Shown piece after piece: positions 1-10,699 of a stretch of DNA of 64,000 bases; the stretch's first letter is position 1, and every line of letters starts with the position of its first letter. The position numbers and the translations under genes are program-made. Under the pieces are notes generated by a model. The model was not told the origin of the DNA and did no database searches. It saw only the letters and a program-made list of their open reading frames with translations. The stretch comes from Mytilus edulis (taxonomy: Eukaryota; Mollusca; Bivalvia; Mytilida; Mytilidae). The stretch is from positions 71,116,502 through 71,180,501 of the forward strand of contig NC_092350.1 of assembly GCF_963676685.1 (NCBI RefSeq), given 5' to 3'.

Positions 1-46
1 TCAAGTACAGATTTGAACTGGTTAATCGACATTTTTTTTTAGCGTT

Positions 47-265
47 TTAAGCATTAGTATCTAATTGATTCCAGAGTTTAACAACAGATGGTATGAAACT
101 TCTATAATACGAAACTGTTCTGCACCTTGGGATGGTATAATTCTGAGAATCTCTCCTAAGATTGTAATCATTCGGTGTGAGAAGACAAGGTTCTAATAAA
201 TCTATCATATAACTTGGAGAAAATATGCAAGAAATATAAGCCACTAGACGGTAAAAATTTGTCAA
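47..265 (-). pseudogene. Non-LTR retrotransposon RT, C-terminal remnant
   Basis: A 72-residue open frame on the minus strand resembles the extreme C-terminus of mollusc non-LTR reverse transcriptases, the part after the palm where a Y-N-L-R segment is followed by an IPRCRT-type stretch and F-I-P-x-x-V-x-L-W-N. Here YNLRRDSQN, YTIPRCRT and SFIPSVVKLWNQL are visible. No palm (YxDD) or endonuclease domain is present in the window, so this is a 5'-truncated or decayed copy; its first Met is only where the track of open codons happens to start. A second remnant of the same kind of protein lies at about 60.9-61.2 kb on the plus strand. Family assignment rests on remembered motif shape, not on a search. 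Confidence 0.6.
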
Positions 266-539
266 AAAAAGAAAGAAAAAGAAGATTCACCACATTAATA
301 TCATTCATGATTTACGAGTGCCTAGGATTGACGAGTCCATGACAAAGTAATGGTTGGACATAACATTTAACCATAGACATAGTACTATACCAACTACTGC
401 CGTCTACACTGTCAAAAAGGTAAAACAATAAGAAGTTACCGGTCTGTGAAGACTCCATTATTGCATGTATTGGTTGCTGAAGGTTTTTTGCCTAAATCAT
501 AAACGTAGTGCTGTTGTCAATAAACTCAGTTTATTTATA

Positions 540-690
540 CTGCATTCTGGAGCAGGTCCAGCCATTTTAAAAAGGGGATGGGGGTTCAAGCCATATATGT
601 CCTTTCAAATGCATAGATCGTCAGAAAAAGAGGGAATTCCAACCCCCATAATCCCCCCTGGGTCCGCCACTGGTTTTATCGAAAGCACAG
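540..690. repeat. GC-richer dispersed-repeat-like segment
   Basis: A run with G- and C-tracts (AGGGGATGGGGGTTC, CCCCCATAATCCCCCCTGG, CCGCCACTGG) stands out from the AT-rich surroundings. It resembles a segment often seen in mussel transcripts, but no second copy is in this window, so repeat status is an inference. No coding sense was found. Confidence 0.3.
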
Positions 691-954
691 TTCTATCAAA
701 ATCGTAGTATATATAAATTAACTTAATTTTATCAAATCACAAGTATATATGTTTCATATGTTTCATAAGAAACCGTGATTTTGATTGACTGAAAGCAATA
801 TCGCAAACATTTCAAAATAAAGTTGTATAAATTTCTCAATAAAATTCAACTTTCGTGACTGCACGTGTTTCCCGTAACAAAGTTACTATGTACATTGCAC
901 ACTTCAAAATGTAATTTGGTCAACGCCCCAATAAAATTACAAAAAGAAGTACAA

Positions 955-1320
955 TATTTAAGAATTGAATGCTTCTTTTTGTAACTTCATTTGGGGTGTA
1001 AAAGCGTTGACCAAAGTACATTTTGTATGAAGCGCTTCGTTCTAAAAATGTGCGCACTGTCAACGCTTTTACAACCCTATGAAGTGACAAAAAGAAGCAT
1101 TCAATACTTATAATTACATTTTTTACCTAGGATCATGAAAACACATTTTTTTCAAGTTTTTATTTAATTTACCAGTGCACTTTATTGTGGAACCTCGTAA
1201 CATCATGAATGATAAATTTGATTGTCACGTAATGCAATTGACTAAGGAATAACGCGAGATGTGCAGTTAGCCAATCAGAATACCGTATTATAATGAAACA
1301 TACATCTAATGTAATTATTC
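955..1320 (+). mobile_element. Short hairpin element sharing both ends with the 4.3 kb recombinase element
   Basis: About 366 bp. The left end (TTTAAGAATTGAATGC) matches the left end of the 4.3 kb element at 27.57 kb apart from one base. The segment after its hairpin (GCATTCAATACTTATAATTA, then CATTTT) is identical there, and the right end (ACATCTAATGTAATTATTC) is identical to that at 31.83-31.85 kb. Between the arms GAATGCTTCTTTTTGT (967-982) and ACAAAAAGAAGCATTC (1087-1102) lies a further inverted copy of a GCGTTGACC-containing segment. No coding capacity is seen. The arrangement fits a non-autonomous, internally deleted relative of the recombinase element; shared ends are observed, mobilisation is inferred. 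Confidence 0.55.
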
Positions 1321-1790
1321 TTAAATAAAAACACCATCTTTTTAGCATAAATAGATAAATCAAAAATCAAAAAATGCGGATTGTATATTTCTACATGCCA
1401 CCGATTAAAATATTTAAGACACAAAGCTATTATAGTCAAAAGCATCGATGAAATTATTCATATTGTGACTGAGACTGAATATAAAAGTTATATATTTTAT
1501 ATGGATATATTCCGATTTCGATATATGAATTGAAATCATTTTAAAATTAAACATCATTATAGTTTGTTTAACATGTTTAATAACATAATTATTATGTATA
1601 TTGTTGTCAAGCATTTTATCGCTTTTTGTGCATTTTTCCTTTGATCTTTTTTGTGATATTTTTTCATATCATGCTACTCGCTTGAGATGGAAAATTATCG
1701 CTAGAAACTATAAGGCGGCACGAGGCGTTGCTAATGAAATTGACATGAAATTGACCGGTGTCTTAGGTAAAATAGCGATAAACAGATTAT

Positions 1791-1875
1791 CATTGGTCAT
1801 CTCAACTCGATTGCTTTTCCCGCTTTCGCCGTACCGGCTCAAGCGAGAAAATCAATTTCGTTGAGATGATCAACG
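1791..1875. repeat. Imperfect hairpin in a moderately GC-rich repeat
   Basis: The segment TCATCTCAACTCGATTGC and its near reverse complement ATCAATTTCGTTGAGATGA lie about 30 bp apart around a GC-rich centre (CGCCGTACCGGC). The flanking 1,660-1,880 is also less AT-rich than its neighbours and looks like one repeat unit. No gene is seen. Confidence 0.4.
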
Positions 1876-2094
1876 ATACCCTATAAATTTTTTTCACATT
1901 TTTTTAAATACTAGTAGTTATTAGAGCAAAAATGACATAGTTTAAGGCTTGATTTTGAAATAAGTAATTTTCCCCTATCTAATTCAAGTTCTGGATTATG
2001 ATAAAATATTCTAAATATCGTAATTATGATAATCTTACGAAATTCAAAGTTTGAATGTGATTAAGTCAAAGTCTCTAAATCTCCATATATCTAT

Positions 2095-2440
2095 ATTAAG
2101 ATCCCTGTGTACAAAAACACATAGTTGTTAATTTAGGTTTTCAATATTATTTTCATATAATAATTAGAAATTCCACCGTATTTAAAAAATCTTTTTTTTT
2201 ATTAAAGTTTAGATATCCTTTATTTTGCATGACGACAACTTTTTATAATCATCTGTCTCTTTGTGGATCATATCTTTTAAATAATCAATTATACCAGAAA
2301 TGCATGGAATATACATTTTGCCCATGTACAATCTTAATATTGAGAATTGGAAAGGGGAAAACAACCCGACCAATGAGCAGAAAATAGCTGAAGGCCACCA
2401 ATCATGGATCTTGAAAGCAGCGAAAAAATCCCGCACCCGA
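2095..2440 (-). repeat. Diverged copy of the 13.83-14.18 kb repeat ORF
   Basis: On the minus strand a 75-codon frame ends in a stretch close to the protein frame at 13,830-14,180: KDMIHKETDDYKKLSSCK here, KDMIQKEIDDYKKLSSCK there. DNA similarity continues downstream as far as about 2,095 (TATTCAATATCATTTTCA-like sequence). I do not recognise the peptide. Two copies with a better preserved peptide than flanking DNA suggest a remnant of a once-coding repeat or a dispersed pseudogene fragment. Confidence 0.35.
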
Positions 2441-3084
2441 GGCGTGCTTCAGCGGGCCCCTTTTAGCCAGTAAGGAAAAAATAACACACAGCAATACGCA
2501 CAGTAAAAAATAAACGCAGTCTAAGAGAAGTCAGAATAGGCAACAAAAGAAACAAAGCAAAACGACAATGATGATATAAAAATTAACAAAGGACTACTAA
2601 CAGTAACTGACATACCAGCTCCAAACCTCAATTAAACGCATTAAAAGATTATGTCTTCATCATTTAAAAATCAAGCACACCCCTCCTTACATATATCCCT
2701 TTAATAGGGGATTACTCTCTTTAGCAGGTTCATGTAGTCTAAACTTGAAAATTGAAACGTGAAACTTTTACTTCTCAAGACTCCACCAGGTTATAACCTA
2801 CTAGTAATTACAATGTTACAACAATAACATATATGTACAAGAACAACGAAATGAATGGAATGGCATGGTCACACATACAGTTGTATAATGTAATTATACT
2901 TAATGAAATCTGCAGTGAAAGACAATTCTAATATATATCGAAACATTCATCTAATTCTAAATAACAGACTGCACTTTTTTTCAACTTTGGCAATTTGACA
3001 ATCTAGCCAACTATGATAAAGACTGGACTATCCGATACTAAAATAGTTTCTATCCTTTCAAGAGGGTAGTAATGCCCTTTAACG

Positions 3085-3412
3085 TCAGGCGTCAAACAGT
3101 CATTTCGGCAACCGTTAGCGTCAAATTGGTTAAAATTTTACCGTGATTCGTCAAAATATCATAATCGTGATTCGTCAGAGGTCTCAAATAATTATCGTTA
3201 CCGTCATTTTTGGAAAAAAAAATAACGTGATTCGTCAGAGGTCTCAAATAATTATCGTTACCGTCATATTTGGAAAAAAAATAACGTGATTCGACGGACA
3301 AAATCAGTCAATGTTTTTATCGTCTAAAAGAAAGTGAACATTTTATCGTCATACACAAAAAATTACCGTTAACGTCATTTGGCAAGCACTTTTACCGTTA
3401 TTCGTCATGAAG
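3085..3412. repeat. Array of short CGTNATTCGTCA-like motifs
   Basis: The motif (A)CGTGATTCGTCA or a variant with CCGTTA/CCGTCA recurs at least ten times in 330 bp. A longer unit (CGTGATTCGTCAGAGGTCTC, then AAATAATTATCGTTACCGTCAT) is repeated head to tail twice at about 3,166-3,290, one unit being roughly 60 bp. The frame at 3,092-3,301 on the minus strand is just this repeat translated. Nothing suggests a CRISPR array: there are no unique spacers of constant length. Confidence 0.6.
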
Positions 3413-3600
3413 GTACCCCCATTACGACCCTCTTTCAAATGTCGGGCGAAATATTTAATTTGTTGATAATTTCAATACACAGTATGTATTTGAAACTACG
3501 TTTACTATCTATACTGCTTTGGTTTGGTTATTTTGCGACAAATCTTATGATCTGCAGTTGATTATCAAATAAATGTTTATTTATTTACACATGTTACAAC

Positions 3601-3686
3601 CACTGGGTCGATGCCACTGCAGGTGGAGATTTATTTCCCCGAGGGTATCACAGCCCAGTAGTCAGCACTTTTTGTGCTGACATGAA
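3601..3686 (+). repeat. Structured module of the hammerhead repeats (stand-alone copy)
   Basis: This copy has CACTGGG near its start and GCCCAGT near its end (a possible closing stem), a CCACTGCAGGTGG hairpin, and a perfect 8-bp hairpin GTCAGCAC-TTTTT-GTGCTGAC at 3,661-3,681. The same module follows the hammerhead motifs at 18.13 kb (plus strand) and 49.57-49.49 kb (minus strand). Here no hammerhead core lies directly upstream, so it is a fragment. Sequence continues with the family tail (CATGAATTGTCATGGATATG). Confidence 0.6.
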
Positions 3687-3699
3687 TTGTCATGGATAT

Positions 3700-5045
3700 G
3701 GTTATATTTATAAATTCATGGCCGTAACTAGCTTCTTTTAATATTGAGGCAAAATATAGTCGCCGAGCGTAGCGAGGCGAAAAATGTTCGGCGAGGGGTC
3801 TGGGGGCCGCTGAAAGAGCCCAGACGCTTTAAGAAAAATTACGCAAAATCGTGCATTCTAAGCGTTTCCAGGACTCTTTCTTACATTAAAACGCAATTAA
3901 TTTTTTAGCTATTTCTTTCAACAATATTCTTGTCTCAAAGCAAAAACATAGATTCATTGTAATTTAAGGCGTTTAGGTTTTACGGGGACAACATTAAAAG
4001 TAGACCGATATGTATGATAAAGCAAAAACCGAAATTCTCATAATCATCATTATGTCTGTCTGCTCTTGTCTTGTATTGTGCTCAGTAATTCAGAGTTTGG
4101 TGATTTTTTTGTGACTAGATTTAAATGTAGTGACAGTGCAGTGTTATACAGTTTAAGTACTAGTACTGCTTAAGTCGACACTAAGGACCATCTTGACCTT
4201 GTTTTACGGTATTAATGATCCATCAACTATTGATGAAGGACAGGAAAAAAACTTTGGCCATTGATCATTTGTATTTTTTCTATGCATTGACTTTGTGTGA
4301 GATAAGGTCCTGTGCACGTGACGTTTACTCCATATGCTTTTATTTTCAGTTTAACGGTCACGTTTTCATGCAAGTTTAACCCTTCAATGTAAAAGGTCAT
4401 ATGGCAATACATTGACGTTTTTTTAAAGATGATTTGATACCGGGAAATTGGTGGTCTTACTTTAATTTATACCATGTCAGTTACCTAGTTTTATCTACAA
4501 AAAAAGAGCCAGTTTTGTATTCTTTGATAATCATATCAACATGATCAAGTTCAATTCTCCATGCAGAAACGACAATTTTTTTCTATGTCCAGTAGCATCG
4601 TATATTCTTAAAATATTTTCTCGTACAATATCTGGACATCGGTGGACATGCAACATTACAAAACAATACTTTACAAATGAAAATCAACACTCTGCAGACT
4701 ATAGTTATAAAGTAGGACAATAAATGAACCAAAGACAAACCCGTGACACAGAAGAACGAACAATAGACCATCAACTCTGAAAACTAAAAGTAAAATAGAA
4801 ACATGAATCACGAAAAACATGCAGGGTTGACATCAGAGAGTAAAGAGAACTTGCTTCTTGCTAGCTGCGGAACCGTAGCTCTTAGGTGCTTATGTTATTT
4901 TTTGACTATTTGCGGACTATTGCAAGAAACTTTCCATGAAAACAATTCAGGTTGATATGAAGACAATCTTGTTTCAGTTCTTTTTTTTTTTTTGGTAATT
5001 TCCAACATGAGGCATTTGCCTCATTTGCCTCAATGTAGTTACGGC
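3700..5045. other. No gene seen; repeat scraps
   Basis: Contains a short GC-richer repeat-like piece (about 3,755-3,825, with GCCGAGCGTAGCGAGGCG) and otherwise AT-rich sequence. The open frames here are short, have no recognisable motif and no splice-site context. A poly-T run and an imperfect GAGGCATTTGCCTCA palindrome occur at 4,981-5,035. Confidence 0.5.
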
Positions 5046-5049
5046 CCTG

Positions 5050-5302
5050 AAATTTACTGTTAACAAATTTTTGAATTTTTTGAAATACTAAGGCTTTTCT
5101 ACCTCAGGCATAGATTACCTTAGCTGTATTTGGGAAAACTTTTAGGAATTTTGGTCCTCAATGCTCTTCAACTTTGTACTTTAATTGGCCTTCTTACCTT
5201 TTTTGGATTCGAGTGTCACTGATGAGTCTTTTGTAGACGAAACGCGCGTCTGACGTATATGTATACTAAATTTAGTCCTGGTATCTATGATGAGTTTATT
5301 TA
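5050..5302 (+). mobile_element. Hammerhead repeat, family B, single copy
   Basis: Matches, on the plus strand, the units at 49.2-49.74 kb and 55.6-55.79 kb (minus). Shared landmarks in order are AATACTAAGGCTTTTCTACC, ATAGATTACCTTAGCTGTAT, CTCAATGCTCTTCAACTT, the hammerhead motif, then CTAAATTTAGTCCTGGTATC and GATGAGTTTATT. Only one hammerhead is present, so this is a monomeric or truncated copy. It ends just upstream of the 5' UTR exon of the first TRIM-like copy. Confidence 0.65.
5213..5256 (+). ncRNA. Type I hammerhead ribozyme motif, intact core
   Basis: Stem I is GTGTCA (5213-5218) with TGACGT (5251-5256). The core is CTGATGA (5219-5225). Stem II is GTC/GAC around the loop TTTTGTA. GAAA spans 5239-5242, and A5242 pairs with T5249 to close a very short stem III made of the palindrome ACGCGCGT. 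The cleavage-site base is C5250. All invariant positions of the hammerhead consensus (CUGANGA, GAAA, UH) are present. The 2-nt loop left if stem III folds on itself is tight, so cleavage may need pairing with a second copy. Confidence 0.75.
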
Positions 5303-5369
5303 ATGATAAACATGCTAAATGGGAGATAACTGCATGATGATTTAAAATCCATTTCTGTGTCAGCAGATT

Positions 5370-5430
5370 TGTAGCAAATATACTTCCCTGTTGACTGACA
5401 TAATTTCTCTCAAACGTAAGCCTTTCCAAG
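5370..5430 (+). other. 5' UTR exon of TRIM-like copy 1 (predicted)
   Basis: The sequence CTCTCAAAC, GTAAGCCTTTCCAAG followed by GTAAGTAC gives a strong splice donor at 5,430/5,431, conserved with copy 2 at 14,630/14,631. The matching acceptor TTATTTTCAG lies at 6,350-6,359, one base before the ATG, giving a predicted 929-bp intron. The 5' limit of the exon is not determined; the conserved stretch begins near 5,280. Confidence 0.5.
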
Positions 5431-6093
5431 GTAAGTACAAACATTTCAAATCGCTTTGATAAGAAGAAATTATTACTGTTCCCACACGTGTATGTATACT
5501 AACTTTATTCTATGAGAAATGACATTAGACGTATCTATGACATACATGGTAGGACATTAAAATCGCCAATTCTAATTTACGCAATAAACTGTAAGAATTA
5601 AATTTCGACTCGTATAACATAAAAAGTAATATAACAAAAAAAAAAAAAAAACCCAATGGAAACATGGCAAAATTCAAATTGAAAAGTCCTTTCTGAAATT
5701 GAATAATCAAAAACTCAAACACATCAACTGAATGGATAAAAAATGTCACATTCGTGACTTGGGGCAGGCATTTTATTATGTGGAAAATGGTGTAAGTCTT
5801 GTTTCTTTTTTTTATGAAAGAATCAGATTTTTTTCTCAGGTCCTAATATTGACACAAATTTAACATATGTAACATCTAAATAAAAAAGAGGGTCACACGA
5901 CCTTAATAGATGAATGATTTTTTTTAGCCGCACGTTCATGTTGAGACCCCGGTTGGAGATTTCGGTGTCATTAAATGGTTGCCATTATTGTTGGTATTTA
6001 TTGTTTTGAAATAAATCATATACAGTACATATAAAATGGAGGCTTAGGATACCAAAAGGAAACTTAAACTTATATGTCGATAGTAAACTGATA

Positions 6094-6300
6094 ATGCATT
6101 ATAGAAAAAAAAAGAGAAGAAAAAGACAAAAAGATAAAAAAAAAAAGAATCCACAAAACACAACGCATAAAACAAAAGACGGAGCAACACGAATCCAATC
6201 AAAAGTTGGGAGTGCTATTAGGTGCTCCTGGAGGGTAAGCTCATATACAAGTACAAATCTGGTGACTAGACAAATTATGTAGGTCACATTCGATGAAACC
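6094..6300. repeat. Copy of the 262-bp dispersed repeat inside the TRIM intron
   Basis: The segment with AGGTGCTCCTGGAGGGTAAG, GGTGACTAGACAAATTATGT and GTAGGTCACATTC matches parts of the repeat at 41,665-41,926 and the corresponding introns of the other two TRIM-like copies (15.3-15.5 and 22.62-22.84 kb). It therefore predates the gene duplication. The two opposed frames of about 62 codons here are repeat translation. Confidence 0.5.
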
Positions 6301-6360
6301 AGGACGGGATCGTGGTTATTAGAACAAGTTCATAAATCAAATCAATTAATTATTTTCAGG

Positions 6361-8045
6361 ATGGCTTCAACTACTGGTAAGCTATGTGGTCCGTGTGAAG
6401 CAAGATACAAAACTACGTCTGCTATTAGCTGGTGTATGGACTGTGATGATGGTCTATGTTCCTCATGCCTAGAGGACCACAAAGTCAACAAAGCAAGTAA
6501 GAAACACCAGATCATACCAGTAAGTCAGTACGTACGAATAGAATCAGTTTCTTCGCTAATTAAGCAGGAATGTGAAGAACATGATCAAATACTAACTTTT
6601 TATTGTCTTGACCATTGCGTCACAGCTTGTGCCCTATGTGTACCGGAAAAACATAAACAATGCAGCAGAATAAAACCTATTGAAGAACTTGCCAGTAATG
6701 CTAAAACGTCTGCAGAACTGTTTGACATTGAAAGAGGGATCAAAGAGCTGGATAGTACATTAGATGAATTCAGAAAAGACCGACAACGAAACATTGATAC
6801 AATTAAAGACCAACGAAAAACATTTTCACAGGAAATTAAAAATCTTTTCGAAAACAGATAAACAAGCATCTAGATAAAATAGAATCGGATTTGTTAAAGG
6901 GGTTGGAATCTAAAAGCGAACAAAATATATCCGAAATAAATATACTTCTGGCAAAACTTAAAGAAAGAGGAGCAAATGTAAAGAGTCTTGGAAAAACAAT
7001 CCACCAATTAAGAGAATCATTATCCGATGTTCAAGTCTTTATAGCAACAAAGGGTTTTGGTGAGAAATTGCGAGAAGAACAGGAATGGGTTGCAACTGTA
7101 TGTACCCAAAATGAAGCAAAAGAGTCTGTTCTAGAATTATCCACAGATCCGCAACTGAAACAAATGGTATCTGACTTAAAAGATTTTGGTATGATACATG
7201 TTGTCCGAAATCCGTGTCATATTAAGACCGACGCATGGGAGCATCAAAGAGCACAGTTAAATGTCTCGATGACTGCAGCAAAAGATATTGACCAGACAGA
7301 ACTAGAATTAATACGAGAGATAACGTTTGAAAGCGGTACAGTTATTAAAGATTGTGCTATTGTCAATGACGGAAGAATTATTTTTGCGAGTTCCAATCGA
7401 AATAAGGTATTAGTGTATACTCCTGAAGGACAGTTATCGAAGGCAATACGCGTCGACAGGGATCCTTTTGGATTGGCTGTGATAAGCTCCAATACTGTGG
7501 CCGCAACATGTCGTGACCATAGAACCATAAACATTGTAAATATTGATGATTGCGTCGTGAAACAGAAAATAAAAGTTGGGAAACGCTGCTGTGGTTTATC
7601 TTACCACGATGAAAAACTTTATGTCCTCGCAAAACACACAGGAATAATGGAGTTTAATTTAAGTGGAAATCTCACCAGAACAATACCAGTAGATGTTCCA
7701 GATAGTGAAGGTTATTTATCTTATTACAAGGATACATTTTGTTACACCTGTTACCAAATCATGGGTGGAAGTTACATAACATGCTGCGATGATAATGGTA
7801 CAGAAATCTGGACACTGGACGTTGCTGATTCTGGTGTCACAGCTGACAACTATGGAAATTATTTTGCCTCAAATAACTCTTATAGAACATTGAAAATAGT
7901 ATCAGCCGACGGTAAAAAAACAAAACAACTTCTGCCAGTTGATATGCATTTTGGAAATTATTTTGAAGGTGTCTTCTTTGACAATAACACCAGTACATTA
8001 CTTGTATCATGTACAAAGACTTCAAGACTCTACCGCGTCATTTGA
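6361..8045 (+). pseudogene. TRIM-like B-box/coiled-coil/propeller protein, copy 1 (one frameshift)
   Basis: The ATG follows a TTATTTTCAG|G acceptor, so the whole coding region is one exon. Residues 9-48 form a first B-box (C9, C12, C25, C28, C33, C36, H40, H48), and residues 70-100 a second (C70, H73, C81, H84, C89, C92, H97, C100). A Glu/Lys-rich coiled coil follows to about residue 230, then a C-terminal half with repeated blades of the NHL/SMP type (for example NDGRIIFASSNRNKVLVY, CCGLSYHDEKLYVL). There is no RING finger, so ligase activity is not supported; related mollusc proteins are proposed to act in innate immunity. Near 6,840 the run ATTAAAAATC has two A's more than copy 2, shifting frame: the first part stops at 6,861 and the rest is open to TGA at 8,045. 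This is the least damaged copy; an assembly error cannot be excluded. Confidence 0.8.
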
Positions 8046-8445
8046 ACATGTCAAACTTGAAACCGCGAATAAAAATTTATTTGTTTGATGGAATTTCTAA
8101 TGATTAAATAATTGCATGTTCAAATCACAAAGACAATAAATAATTTTAATTATTTCTTAATTGAATTCGAATTTTGAAACAATTACAATTTCAATTTAGA
8201 TGAATAAAAGGTGATGTGAGTAAACACCAATCAGATATCACTCAAACGATAAAAAAGAAACTACACATATATATGTGACAATATTCTATTTTCTCTCACA
8301 GCTGCATCATTTTTTATATCAATTATTTTACTAACAAACAGTATGCAAAACACCGAGCTTTTGGTAAAAAAAACCAACAACACACTACAATATAACAATA
8401 ATCGACAAAAAAAACTACAGCTATCATATACCATACCAAAGGATA

Positions 8446-9088
8446 GAGAATAATACATGGCAAAATCCGTATCATGTGCCGTATCATCCCGATAACAATA
8501 TTGGTCGAGGGTGATACGGCATGTGATACGGATTTTCCCATGTTTTATATGCTTTATCATATATATCAACAGAAGAGTTGCTTTCTGATCCCTAGCACCT
8601 GGTTTGCCGTCAGTTCTACAATTGTCTTGTTTTAAAAGCGTTAAAAGAACTACTCAATTACTCATCAGAAGCACCTTACAATTTATGTGCTGTTGTTTTA
8701 AAATATTTTGTTTATTGTATTTTTTGTGTGTGTTTTGTACGGTATTTTTAAAATTGTTCTTTATTTAGTTGAATTTCGTGTGCCAGAAAATATGAAAATC
8801 TACGTTTGTGACGTCACATGCCTTACAATAACGTCATTCAATAAATTGCGTCACGCCCGAATGGCCGTACATTAATTAAGGACCCATTTTGCGGAAAATA
8901 TATCTTGAGAAGCTTGCATAAACTAAAACGGATTTAAGGTAAAAATGAAAAAAATATAATAGGGGTGTGATAAAGGGTATGATAAAGTGTGCGCATCAAA
9001 GTTGCGCGATATGGATTAAACAACATGGATCATCATGCTATTTATCAAATTTTAAAAACTACTGTTTTTACTACTAGATATATGATAA
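8446..9088. mobile_element. Hairpin-ended insertion downstream of TRIM copy 1
   Basis: Copies 2 and 3 read through from CATACC(A)AAGGATATAAGTACT to CTTCATAT without interruption; copy 1 has about 640 extra bp here. At its left end lies an almost perfect hairpin (8,456-8,542) with arms of about 33 nt containing ATCCGTATCATGTGCCGTAT and its reverse complement. The interior has TGTGACGTCACATGCC and AATTGCGTCACGCCCG but no long frame. Ends are defined by comparison with the paralogous segments, to within a few bases. Confidence 0.55.
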
Positions 9089-9209
9089 AACTACTTACTT
9101 AACTTCATATTATACGGATCAACGTTACACTAACAATATGGCAGATATTTATTAATGGGTAGTACTAGCACGTTTTCCTAAATGCATTATTTAATTTTTA
9201 ATTACACCT

Positions 9210-10510
9210 TTAGTAAGAATCCTGGATTTTGAATGGTCGATAGCCAATGTATTTTTCACCAATTTACTGTTATCAAATGAATATCGTTCATTTGTTAACG
9301 CCGCCGGGGTATATGTAAAAAGGATATATTTATAGGTTAGACAACACTTGGTCATGTTTTATGAAGATTTAAGCCCAAGGCGAAGCCGAGGGCTTAAATC
9401 TTCATAAAACATGACCAAGTATTGTCTGACCAATTTAGAACATATTCACACTTTCGAGTGACCTTACAAAATTAGCTTTCCCATTGTAATATTCAAACCT
9501 TAATAAGAGTTCACTTTTTATGATTAACCAAATGTAAAACATAGGTAATCATCATTTCAATGGATGGAAGGAAATAGCACTGACATAGTTTGTGATGATA
9601 AATGGATAAATTGTTTTTCTTCTGCTTCAGGTAAAATTTAATACTTAATATATATCTTGAGATTTTTTTATTTTAAAAAGCAACACAATGTTATATAAAT
9701 CCCCTTTTTGATTTTTTTTTATAAATATAAAACTCTGTATAAGCATTTAAATCCAGACGATTCAGTGTTAAATGCTTACTTTTTTATTGATAACTTTATA
9801 TGTATTAATGTGTCTCCGAAAAAGAATCCTTTGCTTTCTATATCAGCAGTATGGAATTGTTTTCTTGAAAGAAAAAAAAAAATCCCTCAAATGCCCGGTA
9901 TATAATAAATAAATATTATTTTACCTACATCCTTACCCCCATATTGCTTTGTTTATTCTATATATGTGTACCATAAGAAAATTTATAAAAATTTGTAAAA
10001 TTCAAAATGTTTTGTTTTTATCTTTGCTCTTTCATCTTTAATCAGTAGGCTCTTTTCCCAGGGAAAATGCCTCCGGGGATTGTACACTTCATTAGTGCAG
10101 TTATTAAGAGTTCACTTTCATAATTAACTGACAATGAAAAGTCATTCATGTATAGCATTTCATAGTGCATGGAAAAAACCATGTACTATGAAAATTAGAG
10201 GGAAAAAAATGACTTTTCATTGGACGAGAAGGGGTGAGTATGTTCTAAATGCCTTTTTTACACTCTCTGCCGTGGTATTTGCCAAAAAATACTCTATCCG
10301 ACTGGACGCTTGTAACGTTTAATGCGTTTTTTTAAATTAACATTCGGTGTAATTAAACAGATACAGCATGTTCTTGAGGGGTAATTTGCGAAAAATACCA
10401 GTCTTGAGAATGAATTTCTCTCGCGAAATTTAACAATCTTTCGACTGGTATTTTTCGCAAATACCCCTCCTTAACATGATATATCTGTTCAAAATTTAAA
10501 AGGTATTTGG
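9210..10510. mobile_element. 1.3 kb block with hairpins, absent from TRIM copies 2 and 3
   Basis: The block sits between CTAAATGCATTATTTAATTT and AATAGCAAGTTGCCGCAACG, which are adjacent or nearly so downstream of copy 3. It contains a hairpin with about 40-nt arms at 9,335-9,432 (GGTCATGTTTTATGAAGATT and complement), an inverted repeat at about 10,131-10,220 (TTTCATAGTGCATGG / CCATGTACTATGAAA inside AATGAAAAGTCATT / AATGACTTTTCATT), and a 47-nt-arm hairpin at 10,356-10,489. It may be one element or a nest; no coding frame is convincing. Confidence 0.45.
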
Positions 10511-10699
10511 CATTTTTTCTCGTTCTTATTGTTATCTGAATTGCTAAATCAATAGCAAGTTGCCGCAACGATAAGAAATATGTAGATAGAAAAGAAGCCG
10601 TACATGATTGAAGTGTTGAAAAATCCTCTGTTGAGGTTAATTGGAAGATCTGACAAAACCTGCCGTTGCCAATATGTTTTATATTTTCACATTAAATTC

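Noticed and set aside
3085-3412. Possible CRISPR-like array
   Set aside because: Eukaryotic context, irregular spacing, and repeats with no unique spacers.
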